This document shows, one piece after another, positions 1 to 6,518 of a stretch of DNA of 6,761 nt (within the stretch, counting starts at the first letter, position 1; each line of letters opens with the position of its first letter). The stretch is from Natronohydrobacter sp. (GTDB taxonomy: Bacteria; Pseudomonadota; Alphaproteobacteria; Rhodobacterales; Rhodobacteraceae): assembly GCA_007117255.1 (NCBI GenBank), contig SKGU01000200.1, positions 1-6,761 on the forward strand, read 5' to 3'. Under the pieces are notes generated by a model. That model ran no database searches. It was not told the origin of the DNA and worked only from the letters and a program-made list of their open reading frames with translations. A program made the position numbers and the translations under genes.

Positions 1-1328
1 CCGGCTGGTCAGAACAAGACCCGGCGGACTGGATCGCCGCCGCAGAATCCGTTCTGCACGCGCTGGCAGGGCAGATCGACATGGCCGCGATTGCGGGCAT
101 CGGGCTTTCGGGCCAGATGCACGGCGCGACCGTGCTCGACGCCTCGGACAAGGTGCTGCGCCCCTGCATCCTGTGGAACGACACCCGCGCGCATCTGGAG
201 GCATCCGAGCTTGACGCTGATCCGCGCTTTCGTGCGATCAGCGGCAATATTGTCTTTCCGGGCTTCACTGCGCCCAAACTCGTGTGGATGGCACGGAACG
301 AGCCGGACCTGTTCGCCCGCGCAGCCAAAGTGCTCTTGCCCAAGGACTACCTGCGGCTATGGCTGACCGGCAGCCATGTGGCCGAAATGTCAGACGCCGC
401 TGGCACAAGCTGGCTGGATGTGGGCGCACGCGACTGGTCAGACGATCTGCTCACCGCCACCGGCCTGACCCGCGACCACATGCCTGCGCTGGTCGAAGGC
501 ACCGCCCCATCAGGCGGGTTGCGCGCCGCGCTGGCCACCGAGTTCAGCCTGACCCCCGGCACCCCCATCGCTGGCGGCGCGGGCGACAATGCCGCGACTG
601 CCATCGGCATGGGCATCGCGCGCGGTGGGCAGGGCTTTGTCAGCCTTGGCACCTCTGGCGTGCTCTTTGCGGCCACGAACGGCTATGCGCCCGCCCCGGA
701 AACGGCTGTCCACACCTTCTGCCACGCCCTGCCGGGGCAATGGCACCAGATGGGCGTGATCCTTGCCGCCACCGACGCGCTGAACTGGTTTGCGCGCCTC
801 GCAGGTCAAAGCCCGGCCGACCTGACTGCCGATCTTGGCCCCCTGCAAGCCCCCGGACGCGCGCTCTTCCTGCCCTATCTGGGCGGCGAGCGCACACCGC
901 TCAACAGTGCCAGCATCCGCGGTGCTTTCATCGGGCTGGAGCATGCAACTGACCGCGACGCCGCAACCCGCGCTGTGCTCGAAGGTGTGGTCTTCGCGCT
1001 CAAAGACTGTCAGGACGCGCTGGCCGCCACGGGCACCAAACTCGACACGCTGATCGCCGCAGGTGGTGGCGCGCGCTCGGAGTATTGGCTCTCGGCACTT
1101 GCCACCGCGCTCGACCTGCCCATCCTCGTCCCGGAAGCGGGCGATTACGGTGCAGCCCTTGGCGCGGCACGCCTTGGCCAGATGGCCGCAACGGGTGCTG
1201 GGGTCGAGGCCATGCCGCTGCCACCCATCGCACGCGAGATTTCTCCTCAAACACCCCGCACTGCTGCCTTCATCGACGCGCATAAACGCTTCAAGGCCGC
1301 ACAATCCGCCATCAAGGATCTGACATGA
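1..1328 (+). CDS. xylB: Xylulokinase, 5'-truncated by the window edge
   Basis: Cytoplasmic FGGY-family sugar kinase that phosphorylates D-xylulose with ATP to D-xylulose 5-phosphate, the second step of the isomerase route of xylose use. The reading frame is already open at base 3 and begins with GWSEQDP, which aligns with the WSEQDP segment near residue 40 of E. coli XylB. About 38 residues, including the N-terminal phosphate-binding GxDxGT loop, therefore lie outside the window, and the ATG at 81 is an internal methionine. Visible residues number about 441. Markers seen: GQMHG (visible residues 37-41), the GAGDNAA segment with the probable catalytic base Asp at visible residue 195, LPYLGGERTP, and the C-terminal nucleotide-binding GGGARS and GDYGAALGAA motifs. 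The stop overlaps the xylA start in ATGA (1325-1328), so the two genes are co-transcribed and probably translationally coupled. The match to XylB is strong; a related FGGY kinase is unlikely given the xylA partner. Confidence 0.95.
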   Translation, partial: GWSEQDPADWIAAAESVLHALAGQIDMAAIAGIGLSGQMHGATVLDASDKVLRPCILWNDTRAHLEASELDADPRFRAISGNIVFPGFTAPKLVWMARNEPDLFARAAKVLLPKDYLRLWLTGSHVAEMSDAAGTSWLDVGARDWSDDLLTATGLTRDHMPALVEGTAPSGGLRAALATEFSLTPGTPIAGGAGDNAATAIGMGIARGGQGFVSLGTSGVLFAATNGYAPAPETAVHTFCHALPGQWHQMGVILAATDALNWFARLAGQSPADLTADLGPLQAPGRALFLPYLGGERTPLNSASIRGAFIGLEHATDRDAATRAVLEGVVFALKDCQDALAATGTKLDTLIAAGGGARSEYWLSALATALDLPILVPEAGDYGAALGAARLGQMAATGAGVEAMPLPPIAREISPQTPRTAAFIDAHKRFKAAQSAIKDLT

Positions 1329-2626
1329 CCGATTTTTTCGCAGGCATCCCGCAACTGAGCTATCAAGGCCCCGACAGCGACACCGAGTTCGCCTTTCGCC
1401 ATTACAACCCCGATGAAGTCATCCTTGGGCGGCGCATGGAAGACCATCTGCGCTTTGCCGCTTGCTACTGGCACAGTTTTGCATGGCCCGGCGGTGATCC
1501 GTTCGGCGGCCAGACCTTCCTGCGCCCATGGTTTGGCGACACGATGGAACATGCGAAACTGAAAGCCGATGTGGCGTTTGAGATGTTCCGCATCCTGAAC
1601 ACCCCGTATTTCTGCTTCCACGATGTCGATATGCGCCCCGAAGGTGCCGATTTCGCGGAAAACACCCGCAATCTTGAGGAAATGACCGATTATTTCGCCG
1701 CGAAAATGGCAGATGGCGGGCCGAAACTGCTCTGGGGCACCGCCAATCTGTTCAGCCACCGCCGGTTCATGGCGGGCGCGGCCACCAACCCCGACCCCGA
1801 TGTCTTCGCTTTCTCTGCGGCCACCGTCAAAACCTGCATGGATGCAACCCACCGCCTACAAGGCGAAAACTACGTCCTCTGGGGCGGGCGCGAAGGTTAT
1901 GAGACGCTGCTGAACACCGACATGAAAAAGGAACTGGACCATATGGGCCGTTTCCTGTCGATGGTGGTGGATTACAAACACAAGATTGGCTTCAAGGGCA
2001 CGATCCTGATCGAGCCGAAACCCCAGGAACCCACCAAACACCAATATGACTATGATGTGGCGACTGTGTTTGGCTTTCTGCAGCGCTTCGGGCTGGAGAA
2101 AGAGGTCAAGGTCAATATCGAACAAGGCCACGCGATCCTTGCAGGCCACAGCTTCGAACATGAAATCGCGACCGCCAATGCATTGGGCGTGTTCGGCTCG
2201 ATCGACATGAATCGCAACGACTACCAGTCCGGTTGGGATACAGACCAATTCCCCAACAACACCCCCGAAGTGGCTCTGGCCTATTACGAGATCCTGCGCG
2301 CGGGCGGTTTCACCACCGGCGGCACCAATTTCGACGCCAAGCTGCGCCGCCAGTCGCTCGACCCCGAAGATCTGATCCTTGCCCATGCGGGCGCGATGGA
2401 TATCTGCGCACGCGGCTTCAAGGCCGCAGCAGCAATGCTGGAAGATGGTCGTCTGGAAGCCGCGCGCGGTGCGCGCTATGCAGGCTGGGACAAGCCCGAA
2501 GCGCAGGCCATGCTCGGCTCTGATCTGGACAGCATCACCGCCGATGTGATCGCGCGCGGGGTTGACCCGCAACCGCATTCAGGCAAACAGGAGAAGCTGG
2601 AAAACCTTGTGAACCGCTTCATGTAA
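1325..2626 (+). CDS. xylA: Xylose isomerase (group II)
   Basis: Metal-dependent TIM-barrel enzyme that interconverts D-xylose and D-xylulose in the cytoplasm, feeding XylB encoded just upstream. The 433-residue length fits group II enzymes (about 440 in E. coli) rather than the shorter group I. All active-site residues known from E. coli XylA are present with a constant offset of two: the His99/Asp102 catalytic pair in FHDVDMRPEG, Glu230 and Lys232 in ILIEPKPQEPTKHQYD, Glu266 and His269 in NIEQGHA, Asp294 in SIDMN, Asp305 and Asp307 in GWDTDQFP, and Asp337 in NFDAK. It should therefore be fully active. The start is supported by AAGGA at 1314-1318, six bases before the ATG and inside the xylB 3' end, and by the ATGA overlap with xylB. 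No regulator or xylose transporter gene lies within the window; these may lie to the left. Confidence 0.97.
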   Translation: MTDFFAGIPQLSYQGPDSDTEFAFRHYNPDEVILGRRMEDHLRFAACYWHSFAWPGGDPFGGQTFLRPWFGDTMEHAKLKADVAFEMFRILNTPYFCFHDVDMRPEGADFAENTRNLEEMTDYFAAKMADGGPKLLWGTANLFSHRRFMAGAATNPDPDVFAFSAATVKTCMDATHRLQGENYVLWGGREGYETLLNTDMKKELDHMGRFLSMVVDYKHKIGFKGTILIEPKPQEPTKHQYDYDVATVFGFLQRFGLEKEVKVNIEQGHAILAGHSFEHEIATANALGVFGSIDMNRNDYQSGWDTDQFPNNTPEVALAYYEILRAGGFTTGGTNFDAKLRRQSLDPEDLILAHAGAMDICARGFKAAAAMLEDGRLEAARGARYAGWDKPEAQAMLGSDLDSITADVIARGVDPQPHSGKQEKLENLVNRFM

Positions 2627-2632
2627 GGAGGG
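2625..2632 (+). promoter_or_regulatory. Strong Shine-Dalgarno overlapping the xylA stop codon
   Basis: The sequence AAGGAGGG begins inside the TAA stop of xylA (2624-2626) and ends three bases before the ATG at 2636. It is a near-perfect anti-16S match, fixes the start of the following gene, and suggests that ribosomes ending xylA translation can reinitiate on the thioredoxin-like gene. Confidence 0.75.
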
Positions 2633-2635
2633 ATT

Positions 2636-3193
2636 ATGCCCGCCGCCACGCCCCCTGTCTGTGATTTCGGCTGGAAAGCGCCCGATTTCAGCTTGCCCGC
2701 GACCGATGGCCGGACCTACAGCCTGTCAGATGTCGCGGGGCCAAACGGCACGCTGGTCATGTTCATCTGCAATCACTGCCCCTATGTGCTGGCCGTGCTT
2801 GACCGGATCATCCGCGATGCGCGCGATCTGTCGGCACATGGGATTGGTGTGGTGGCGATCTGCGCCAATGACGCAGAAAGCTACCCCGCCGACAGCTTCC
2901 CCAAGATGCAGGAACTGGCCGAAAAACACGCCTTCCCCTTCCCCTATCTGCATGATGAAACACAAGCTGTCGCGCGCGCCTGGGGTGCGGAATGCACGCC
3001 GGATTTCTTCGGACTGAATGCAGCGGGCGAATTGCAATATCGTGGGCGCCTTGACGCATCTGGCCGCACGCCAGGCCCGGCGGATGCCCCGCGCGAACTC
3101 TATGATGCGATTGCACTGATTGCGCGAACCGGCGAAGGCCCGCGCGATCAGACCCCAAGCATCGGTTGTTCGATCAAATGGAAGGCCGCGTAA
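2636..3193 (+). CDS. Thioredoxin-fold protein (AhpC/TSA- or TlpA-like), CxxC type
   Basis: A 185-residue protein of the thioredoxin superfamily, probably a thiol-disulfide oxidoreductase or peroxiredoxin-like protein. The N-terminal segment KAPDFSLPATDGRTYSLSD (residues 14-32) is the usual AhpC/TSA-type opening. Strand residues VMFICNHCPYV lead into the redox site Cys45-Asn-His-Cys48, and TPDFFG (121-126) supplies the cis-proline (Pro122) next to Cys120. A further cysteine sits near the end in IGCSIKWK (Cys178). The CNHCPYV form and the conserved C-terminal GCSIKWK belong to a widespread bacterial group annotated only as 'thioredoxin family protein'; its substrate is not known to me. No signal peptide or membrane anchor is seen, so a cytoplasmic location is inferred. 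It starts 9 bases after xylA with a strong ribosome site and must be read from the same message, but a role in xylose metabolism is not evident. Confidence 0.85.
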   Translation: MPAATPPVCDFGWKAPDFSLPATDGRTYSLSDVAGPNGTLVMFICNHCPYVLAVLDRIIRDARDLSAHGIGVVAICANDAESYPADSFPKMQELAEKHAFPFPYLHDETQAVARAWGAECTPDFFGLNAAGELQYRGRLDASGRTPGPADAPRELYDAIALIARTGEGPRDQTPSIGCSIKWKAA

Positions 3194-3323
3194 ATCAGGG
3201 CAGATCCCTTGCAGGCTGTCCCACCCGTATTGCATGTCTTGCAGCGCTGGTTTTTGTAAACCGTGCGTCAGCCTCAGCAGGTCTCGCGTCGCGCATGGCA
3301 GCACGGCATGGCATAGGTGCGCA

Positions 3324-3836
3324 CTAGGGCGCGGTCACAAATTCCAGTTGCGCCAGCGCCAGATCGGCCTCCATCTCGCGCCCGATTGCGACCAGCCCCA
3401 GTCGCGTCAGCCGTGCCGGATTGACAGCCAATTGTGTACGATGCGGCTCGAAATCAGCAAAGCGCAGGAAAATATCCTGCCACTGCGCTTCAACTTTGAA
3501 GCTGGCTCTCCAGGATTGCCAGACCGCAGACATATCCGCACTGCGCAGATGCAGATTGTAGGGTGCGTGATTTCCACGCACCCGCAGGCGTAACCCGTCA
3601 TAGCCGGATGCATCCAACACAGCGCCCGGCGCTGCCAAATCCAGCGCCATCTGGATAAACCCGCCATTATTCTCCAGTCGGACAGACCCGGTCAGGCGCA
3701 ACGCAGCTTCGCCTGCGATCCTGCACCGCTCAAGCTGCCCTGCACTGACCCCACCCATCACCTGATCAGAGACACAGCGCCAGTGCTGGCCGTTCGCGGC
3801 CAGCACGCCAGGGCCATCACCCCGTTCAAGGATCAT
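3324..3836 (-). CDS. CIA30-family protein (complex I intermediate-associated protein 30 / NDUFAF1-like)
   Basis: A 170-residue protein that appears to consist of the CIA30 domain alone. Characteristic segments are Trp19, SDQVMGGVS (23-31), LTGSVRLENNGGF (48-60), the GYDGLRLRVRGN strand (78-89), PYNLHLRS (92-99), and a C-terminal LGLVAIGREMEADLALAQLEF strand pair. This is a galactose-binding-like beta-sandwich fold. In mitochondria the family member NDUFAF1 helps assemble the membrane arm of NADH:ubiquinone oxidoreductase; most bacterial members are uncharacterised, so a complex I role here is inference. No signal peptide is visible. The ATG (3836-3834) overlaps the stop of the upstream gene as ATGA, and no Shine-Dalgarno lies before it, so it is probably translated by coupling. 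No convincing intrinsic terminator follows the TAG at 3324. Confidence 0.85.
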   Translation of the reverse strand: MILERGDGPGVLAANGQHWRCVSDQVMGGVSAGQLERCRIAGEAALRLTGSVRLENNGGFIQMALDLAAPGAVLDASGYDGLRLRVRGNHAPYNLHLRSADMSAVWQSWRASFKVEAQWQDIFLRFADFEPHRTQLAVNPARLTRLGLVAIGREMEADLALAQLEFVTAP

Positions 3837-4405
3837 GCAGGCGGTTTGGACGCGCTGGTTTCAGCCAGTTTGCTGGCCTGCGTGATCCAGTCATCACGGG
3901 TGATCCGACCCTTGAAGCTGATCGCATCATCCACCCAGGCCACCTCTGCCGGGGTCCAACGGGCGATCTGCCAGAAGTGATAAACCCCCAGCTCGTTGAG
4001 CTTGCTTTCCAGCACAGGCCCGACACCGCTGATCTGTTTCAGGTCATCCGCCGTGCCGACCGGACCCGTCAGCATGTCAGGCTTGGATCCCTCTGCCGCA
4101 GGCGCGTCTGCACGCGCATCAGCAGCGGTTTCAGCCACGGGTGCTGGTGCAGATGCAGGCGCTGCGGTCGATTTCGGGGCGGGTTTCAGGGCGGGTTTCA
4201 GGGCGGGGGCTGCCGCTTTCGGCGGTGTTTCGGCGATTGTGAAAATCACCCCCACCACCAGCGCAATCACGGCCCCGATTGCGACCGAGCCATTCCCCTC
4301 GATCCCGACCACAAGAAACGAGACACCCGTCGCAACAGCGCCTGCCGCAACCGCAATCGCCCAGCCATAAAGCGGAGGGGCATTCTTCATTTCCGATTGA
4401 GCCAT
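3833..4405 (-). CDS. Two-TM protein with Ala/Pro linker and C-terminal helix-hairpin-helix-like domain
   Basis: A 190-residue protein in three parts. Residues 12-34 and about 40-58 form two hydrophobic, Gly/Ala/Val-rich membrane helices separated by a short GIEGNGS turn. Residues 60-112 are a low-complexity Ala/Pro/Lys linker with ALKPALKPAPK repeats. Residues 117-182 form a compact domain starting DDLKQISGVGPVLESKLNELGV and ending FKGRITRDDWITQASKL. From memory, this last domain resembles the helix-hairpin-helix (COG3743-type, 'flap endonuclease-like') extension found at the C-termini of alphaproteobacterial NuoE and of some ribosomal L21 proteins. No nuclease active-site acidic cluster is apparent, so binding or assembly is more likely than catalysis. 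The frame stays open upstream to 4516, into the dxs 3' end, but the ATG at 4405 is preferred because AGGGAGT lies 6 bases before it and the longer start lacks a plausible site. The function is unknown; the membrane location is a prediction. Confidence 0.85.
   Translation of the reverse strand: MAQSEMKNAPPLYGWAIAVAAGAVATGVSFLVVGIEGNGSVAIGAVIALVVGVIFTIAETPPKAAAPALKPALKPAPKSTAAPASAPAPVAETAADARADAPAAEGSKPDMLTGPVGTADDLKQISGVGPVLESKLNELGVYHFWQIARWTPAEVAWVDDAISFKGRITRDDWITQASKLAETSASKPPA
4177..4208 (-). repeat. 12-base tandem repeat in the Ala/Pro/Lys linker
   Basis: The unit GGGCGGGTTTCA (plus strand) occurs twice in perfect tandem at 4177-4188 and 4189-4200. A partial third copy (GGGCGGGG) begins at 4201. 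On the coding strand it specifies the LKPA repeats of the linker between the membrane helices and the C-terminal domain. As a 12-base unit it keeps frame, so linker length could vary between strains without breaking the gene. Confidence 0.8.
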
Positions 4406-4411
4406 GGTCTT

Positions 4412-4418
4412 ACTCCCT
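4412..4418 (-). promoter_or_regulatory. Ribosome binding site that decides the start of the two-TM/HHH gene
   Basis: On the minus strand AGGGAGT lies six bases before the ATG at 4405. It favours this start over the upstream in-frame ATG at 4516, which lies within the dxs coding region and would add 37 residues with no membrane or domain character. Confidence 0.65.
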
Positions 4419-4442
4419 GTTTGATAGATATCAGACAACGCT

Positions 4443-6371
4443 TTACCTAAGGTTAGCGCGCTTTTCGTCTCTGGAAAGAGTTTCGATCCCAAGCGCCTGC
4501 AAGGCTGTGCGCGCAATATCCGCAGCGCTTAATTTCGCATCAGCATACATGGCATCAGGGCTGGCCTGCTCGATAAACCGATCCGGCAGCGTCATTGTCC
4601 GCACGGCAAGACGACGTTCCAGCAAGCCCTGATTGGCCATGAAATGCAGAACATGCGCCCCAAATCCCCCCTGTGCGCCCTGTTCAACCGTGATCAGCGC
4701 CTCGTGATGGGCGGCAAGCTGGCAGATCAGATCCGTGTCCAGAGGTTTGGCAAAACGGGCATCAGCGATGGTGCAGGTCACACCGCGCGCCTCCAGCGCC
4801 TCAGCGGCCAGCATGACTTCTGCCAGATGCGCACCAAAGGACAACAGCGCCACCATAGAGCCTTCGCGCAAGATCCGGCCCTTGCCAATCTCCATCGGCA
4901 CGCCCCGCGATGGCAGATCAACACCGATACCTTCGCCACGCGGATAGCGCAGCGCAATCGGGCCTGCGTCATGGGCCGCGGCTGTAGCGACCATATGCAC
5001 CAGTTCCGCCTCGTCGCCTGCAGCCATCACCACCATATTCGGGAGGTTGGCCAGATAGGCCACATCAAACGCGCCCGCATGAGTTGCGCCATCCGCACCC
5101 ACCAGCCCGGCACGGTCGATTGCAAAGCGCACGGGCAGATTCTGCAATGCCACGTCATGCACGATCTGATCATATCCGCGCTGCAAAAACGTGGAATAAA
5201 TCGCGCAGAAAGGTCTCAACCCACTGGCCGCCATGCCTGCCGCAAAAGTGACAGCATGCTGTTCGGCAATACCCACATCAAAGACCCGCCGCGCAAAACG
5301 CTTGCCCATGATGTCAATACCGGTGCCATTGGGCATTGCCGCCGACACCGCAACGATGGTCGGATCGCGCGACGCCTCATCTGTCAGCGCCTGCCCGAAT
5401 ACAGCCGTGTAGCTGGGTGCATTCGGCTTCGATTTCGATTGCGCACCCGACGCCACATCGAATTTCGACACCCCGTGATAGCAGCAATCCGATGCTTCCG
5501 CAGGCGCGTAACCCTTGCCCTTGACTGTACGCACATGAATCAGCACCGGGCCTTCGGCGCGGGCATGAGCAATGCGCAGGGTGGCCAGCAGATCGGGCAT
5601 GGAATGGCCGTCGATCGGTCCAATATAGGTAAAGCCCAGATGCTCGAACATCGTGGCATCGGGCGGGCCGCCACAGGCGCGGGTGCGCGCGGCCAGTGCC
5701 TGTTCGCGCAAGGATTGCGGCAGCGCTGACATGAACCCTTGGGCAATTTCACCAAGGCTGGCATGGGGCATGTTCAGACGATTCAGATAGCTGTTCATCG
5801 CGCCCACAGGTGGCGCTATGGACATGTCATTGTCATTCAGGATCACGAACAAGCGCCGCCCCTCGGCGCCCGCATTGTTCAGCGCTTCATAGGCCATGCC
5901 TGCGGTGATCGACCCATCGCCAATGACGGCAATCGCGTCACCTGTGGGCTGGCCCATATCGCGGCCAATGGTGAACCCAAGTGCTGCCGAAATACTGGTC
6001 GAGCTATGCGCCGCGCCAAACGGGTCAAACACCGACTCTGTGCGCTTGGTAAAGCCCGACAACCCGCCGCCCTGGCGCAGCGTATGCATCCGGTCGCGGC
6101 GCCCTGTCAGTATCTTGTGGGGGTAGCATTGATGCGACACATCCCAGATCAGTTTGTCAAATGGTGTACGAAACACAGCATGCAGCGCAACCGTCAGTTC
6201 CACCACACCCAGAGACGAGCCTAGATGCCCACCTGTTCGGCTGACCACTTCAATCGTCTCGGCGCGCAACTCATCGGCCAGCGCTGCAAGCTCGAAATCG
6301 TCCAGATCGCGCAAGTCAGCTGGTCCGGCGACGCGATCAAGATGCGGGGTCTGTGTCACTGTCTGTGTCAT
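4443..6371 (-). CDS. dxs: 1-deoxy-D-xylulose-5-phosphate synthase
   Basis: Thiamine diphosphate enzyme that condenses pyruvate with D-glyceraldehyde 3-phosphate to DXP with loss of CO2, the first and flux-controlling step of the MEP isoprenoid pathway; it also supplies thiamine and pyridoxal synthesis. The 642 residues show the full set of DXS markers, in register with E. coli numbering: His49 in GGHLGSS, the TPP/Mg site Gly151-Asp-Gly through Asn181 (GDGSITAGM ... ILNDNDMS), catalytic Glu370 in GIAEQHAVTFAAG, Arg398, Asp427, His431 in THAGAFD, and Arg420 and Arg478 for substrate phosphate. FGAAHSSTS (119-127) has Ala where many homologues have Gly, a minor change. The ATG at 6371 is chosen because AAAGGGA lies five bases before it; the further upstream in-frame ATG at 6437 falls inside the terminator hairpin. 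Its place just after pufX matches Rhodobacter photosynthesis clusters, where it would supply precursors for bacteriochlorophyll, carotenoids and quinones. Confidence 0.97.
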   Translation of the reverse strand: MTQTVTQTPHLDRVAGPADLRDLDDFELAALADELRAETIEVVSRTGGHLGSSLGVVELTVALHAVFRTPFDKLIWDVSHQCYPHKILTGRRDRMHTLRQGGGLSGFTKRTESVFDPFGAAHSSTSISAALGFTIGRDMGQPTGDAIAVIGDGSITAGMAYEALNNAGAEGRRLFVILNDNDMSIAPPVGAMNSYLNRLNMPHASLGEIAQGFMSALPQSLREQALAARTRACGGPPDATMFEHLGFTYIGPIDGHSMPDLLATLRIAHARAEGPVLIHVRTVKGKGYAPAEASDCCYHGVSKFDVASGAQSKSKPNAPSYTAVFGQALTDEASRDPTIVAVSAAMPNGTGIDIMGKRFARRVFDVGIAEQHAVTFAAGMAASGLRPFCAIYSTFLQRGYDQIVHDVALQNLPVRFAIDRAGLVGADGATHAGAFDVAYLANLPNMVVMAAGDEAELVHMVATAAAHDAGPIALRYPRGEGIGVDLPSRGVPMEIGKGRILREGSMVALLSFGAHLAEVMLAAEALEARGVTCTIADARFAKPLDTDLICQLAAHHEALITVEQGAQGGFGAHVLHFMANQGLLERRLAVRTMTLPDRFIEQASPDAMYADAKLSAADIARTALQALGIETLSRDEKRANLR

Positions 6372-6376
6372 GGGGT

Positions 6377-6383
6377 TCCCTTT
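6377..6383 (-). promoter_or_regulatory. Ribosome binding site of dxs
   Basis: AAAGGGA on the minus strand, five bases upstream of the ATG at 6371. It supports this start over the upstream in-frame ATG at 6437. Confidence 0.6.
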
Positions 6384-6395
6384 CGCTTTTTCTTG

Positions 6396-6401
6396 ATTAT
6401 G
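6396..6401 (-). promoter_or_regulatory. Possible -10 element for dxs
   Basis: CATAAT on the minus strand (five of six matches to TATAAT) lies between the terminator U tract and dxs. It would give a leader of about 18 bases that still contains the ribosome site. The matching -35 region is poor: the best hexamer, GCGACC at 18-base spacing, lies inside the terminator stem and has three of six consensus bases. If real, it would let dxs be transcribed despite the terminator just upstream. This is weak evidence. Confidence 0.25.
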
Positions 6402-6403
6402 TG

Positions 6404-6438
6404 AAAAAAGGTGCCGTGGGGTCGCCCCGCACGGCACC
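6404..6438 (-). terminator. Intrinsic terminator at the end of the puf operon
   Basis: On the minus strand GGTGCCGTG (6438-6430) pairs with CACGGCACC (6418-6410). The stem continues through GGG/CCC after a single-base bulge, enclosing a tetraloop, and six consecutive U residues (6409-6404) follow at once. This is a canonical rho-independent terminator for transcription coming from pufX. It ends only 32 bases before the dxs start codon, so dxs must depend on read-through or its own promoter. Confidence 0.9.
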
Positions 6439-6440
6439 AG

Positions 6441-6461
6441 TTTCCTGTCGCCAACAGGAAA
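6441..6461 (-). other. RNA hairpin, pufX-dxs intergenic
   Basis: Perfect 8-base inverted repeat TTTCCTGT (6441-6448) and ACAGGAAA (6454-6461) with a 5-base loop. No U tract follows on the minus strand, so it is not an intrinsic terminator by itself; an RNA-stabilising role is inferred from its position just before the terminator. Confidence 0.7.
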
Positions 6462-6486
6462 GGGAACCGGGCGTCACAAGCCCGCA

Positions 6487-6510
6487 TTCGGACCGGCTAT
6501 ATGGTCCGAA
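6487..6510 (-). other. RNA hairpin, pufX-dxs intergenic
   Basis: Perfect 8-base inverted repeat TTCGGACC (6487-6494) and GGTCCGAA (6503-6510) around an 8-base loop containing TATA. It lacks a U tract. It could be mRNA secondary structure protecting the puf 3' end or, less likely, a protein-binding palindrome on DNA. Confidence 0.65.
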
Positions 6511-6518
6511 CCTTTGTG

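Noticed and set aside
510..1304. Open reading frame of 264 codons on the minus strand, opposite xylB
   Set aside because: It is a shadow of xylB; the composition is unlike a real protein and there is no supporting neighbour.
1856..2578. Open reading frame of 240 codons on the minus strand, opposite xylA
   Set aside because: It overlaps the fully conserved catalytic part of xylA and shows no family motif.
3249..3262. Small hairpin GGTTT-TTGT-AAACC in the convergent gap
   Set aside because: A five-base AT-rich stem with no following U tract on either strand is too weak to call a terminator.
4437..4462. Palindrome-like CGCTTTACCTAAGGTTAGCG at the dxs stop codon
   Set aside because: The symmetry leaves practically no loop and no U tract follows, so it cannot be a normal terminator; no known operator is recognised.
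4406..4516. N-terminal extension of the two-TM/HHH protein starting at 4516
   Set aside because: It would overlap dxs by more than 70 bases without a ribosome site, whereas the ATG at 4405 has a good one and starts just before the first membrane helix.
4644..5729. Open reading frame of 361 codons on the plus strand, opposite dxs
   Set aside because: It is fully antisense to the conserved dxs reading frame, and its product is rich in Arg, His and Gln with no recognisable motif. It reflects GC-rich codon bias.
6372..6437. N-terminally extended dxs starting at the ATG at 6437
   Set aside because: The extra 22 residues would be encoded by the terminator hairpin and U tract, and do not resemble DXS N-termini. 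The ATG at 6371 has its own ribosome site and gives E. coli-like residue numbering.
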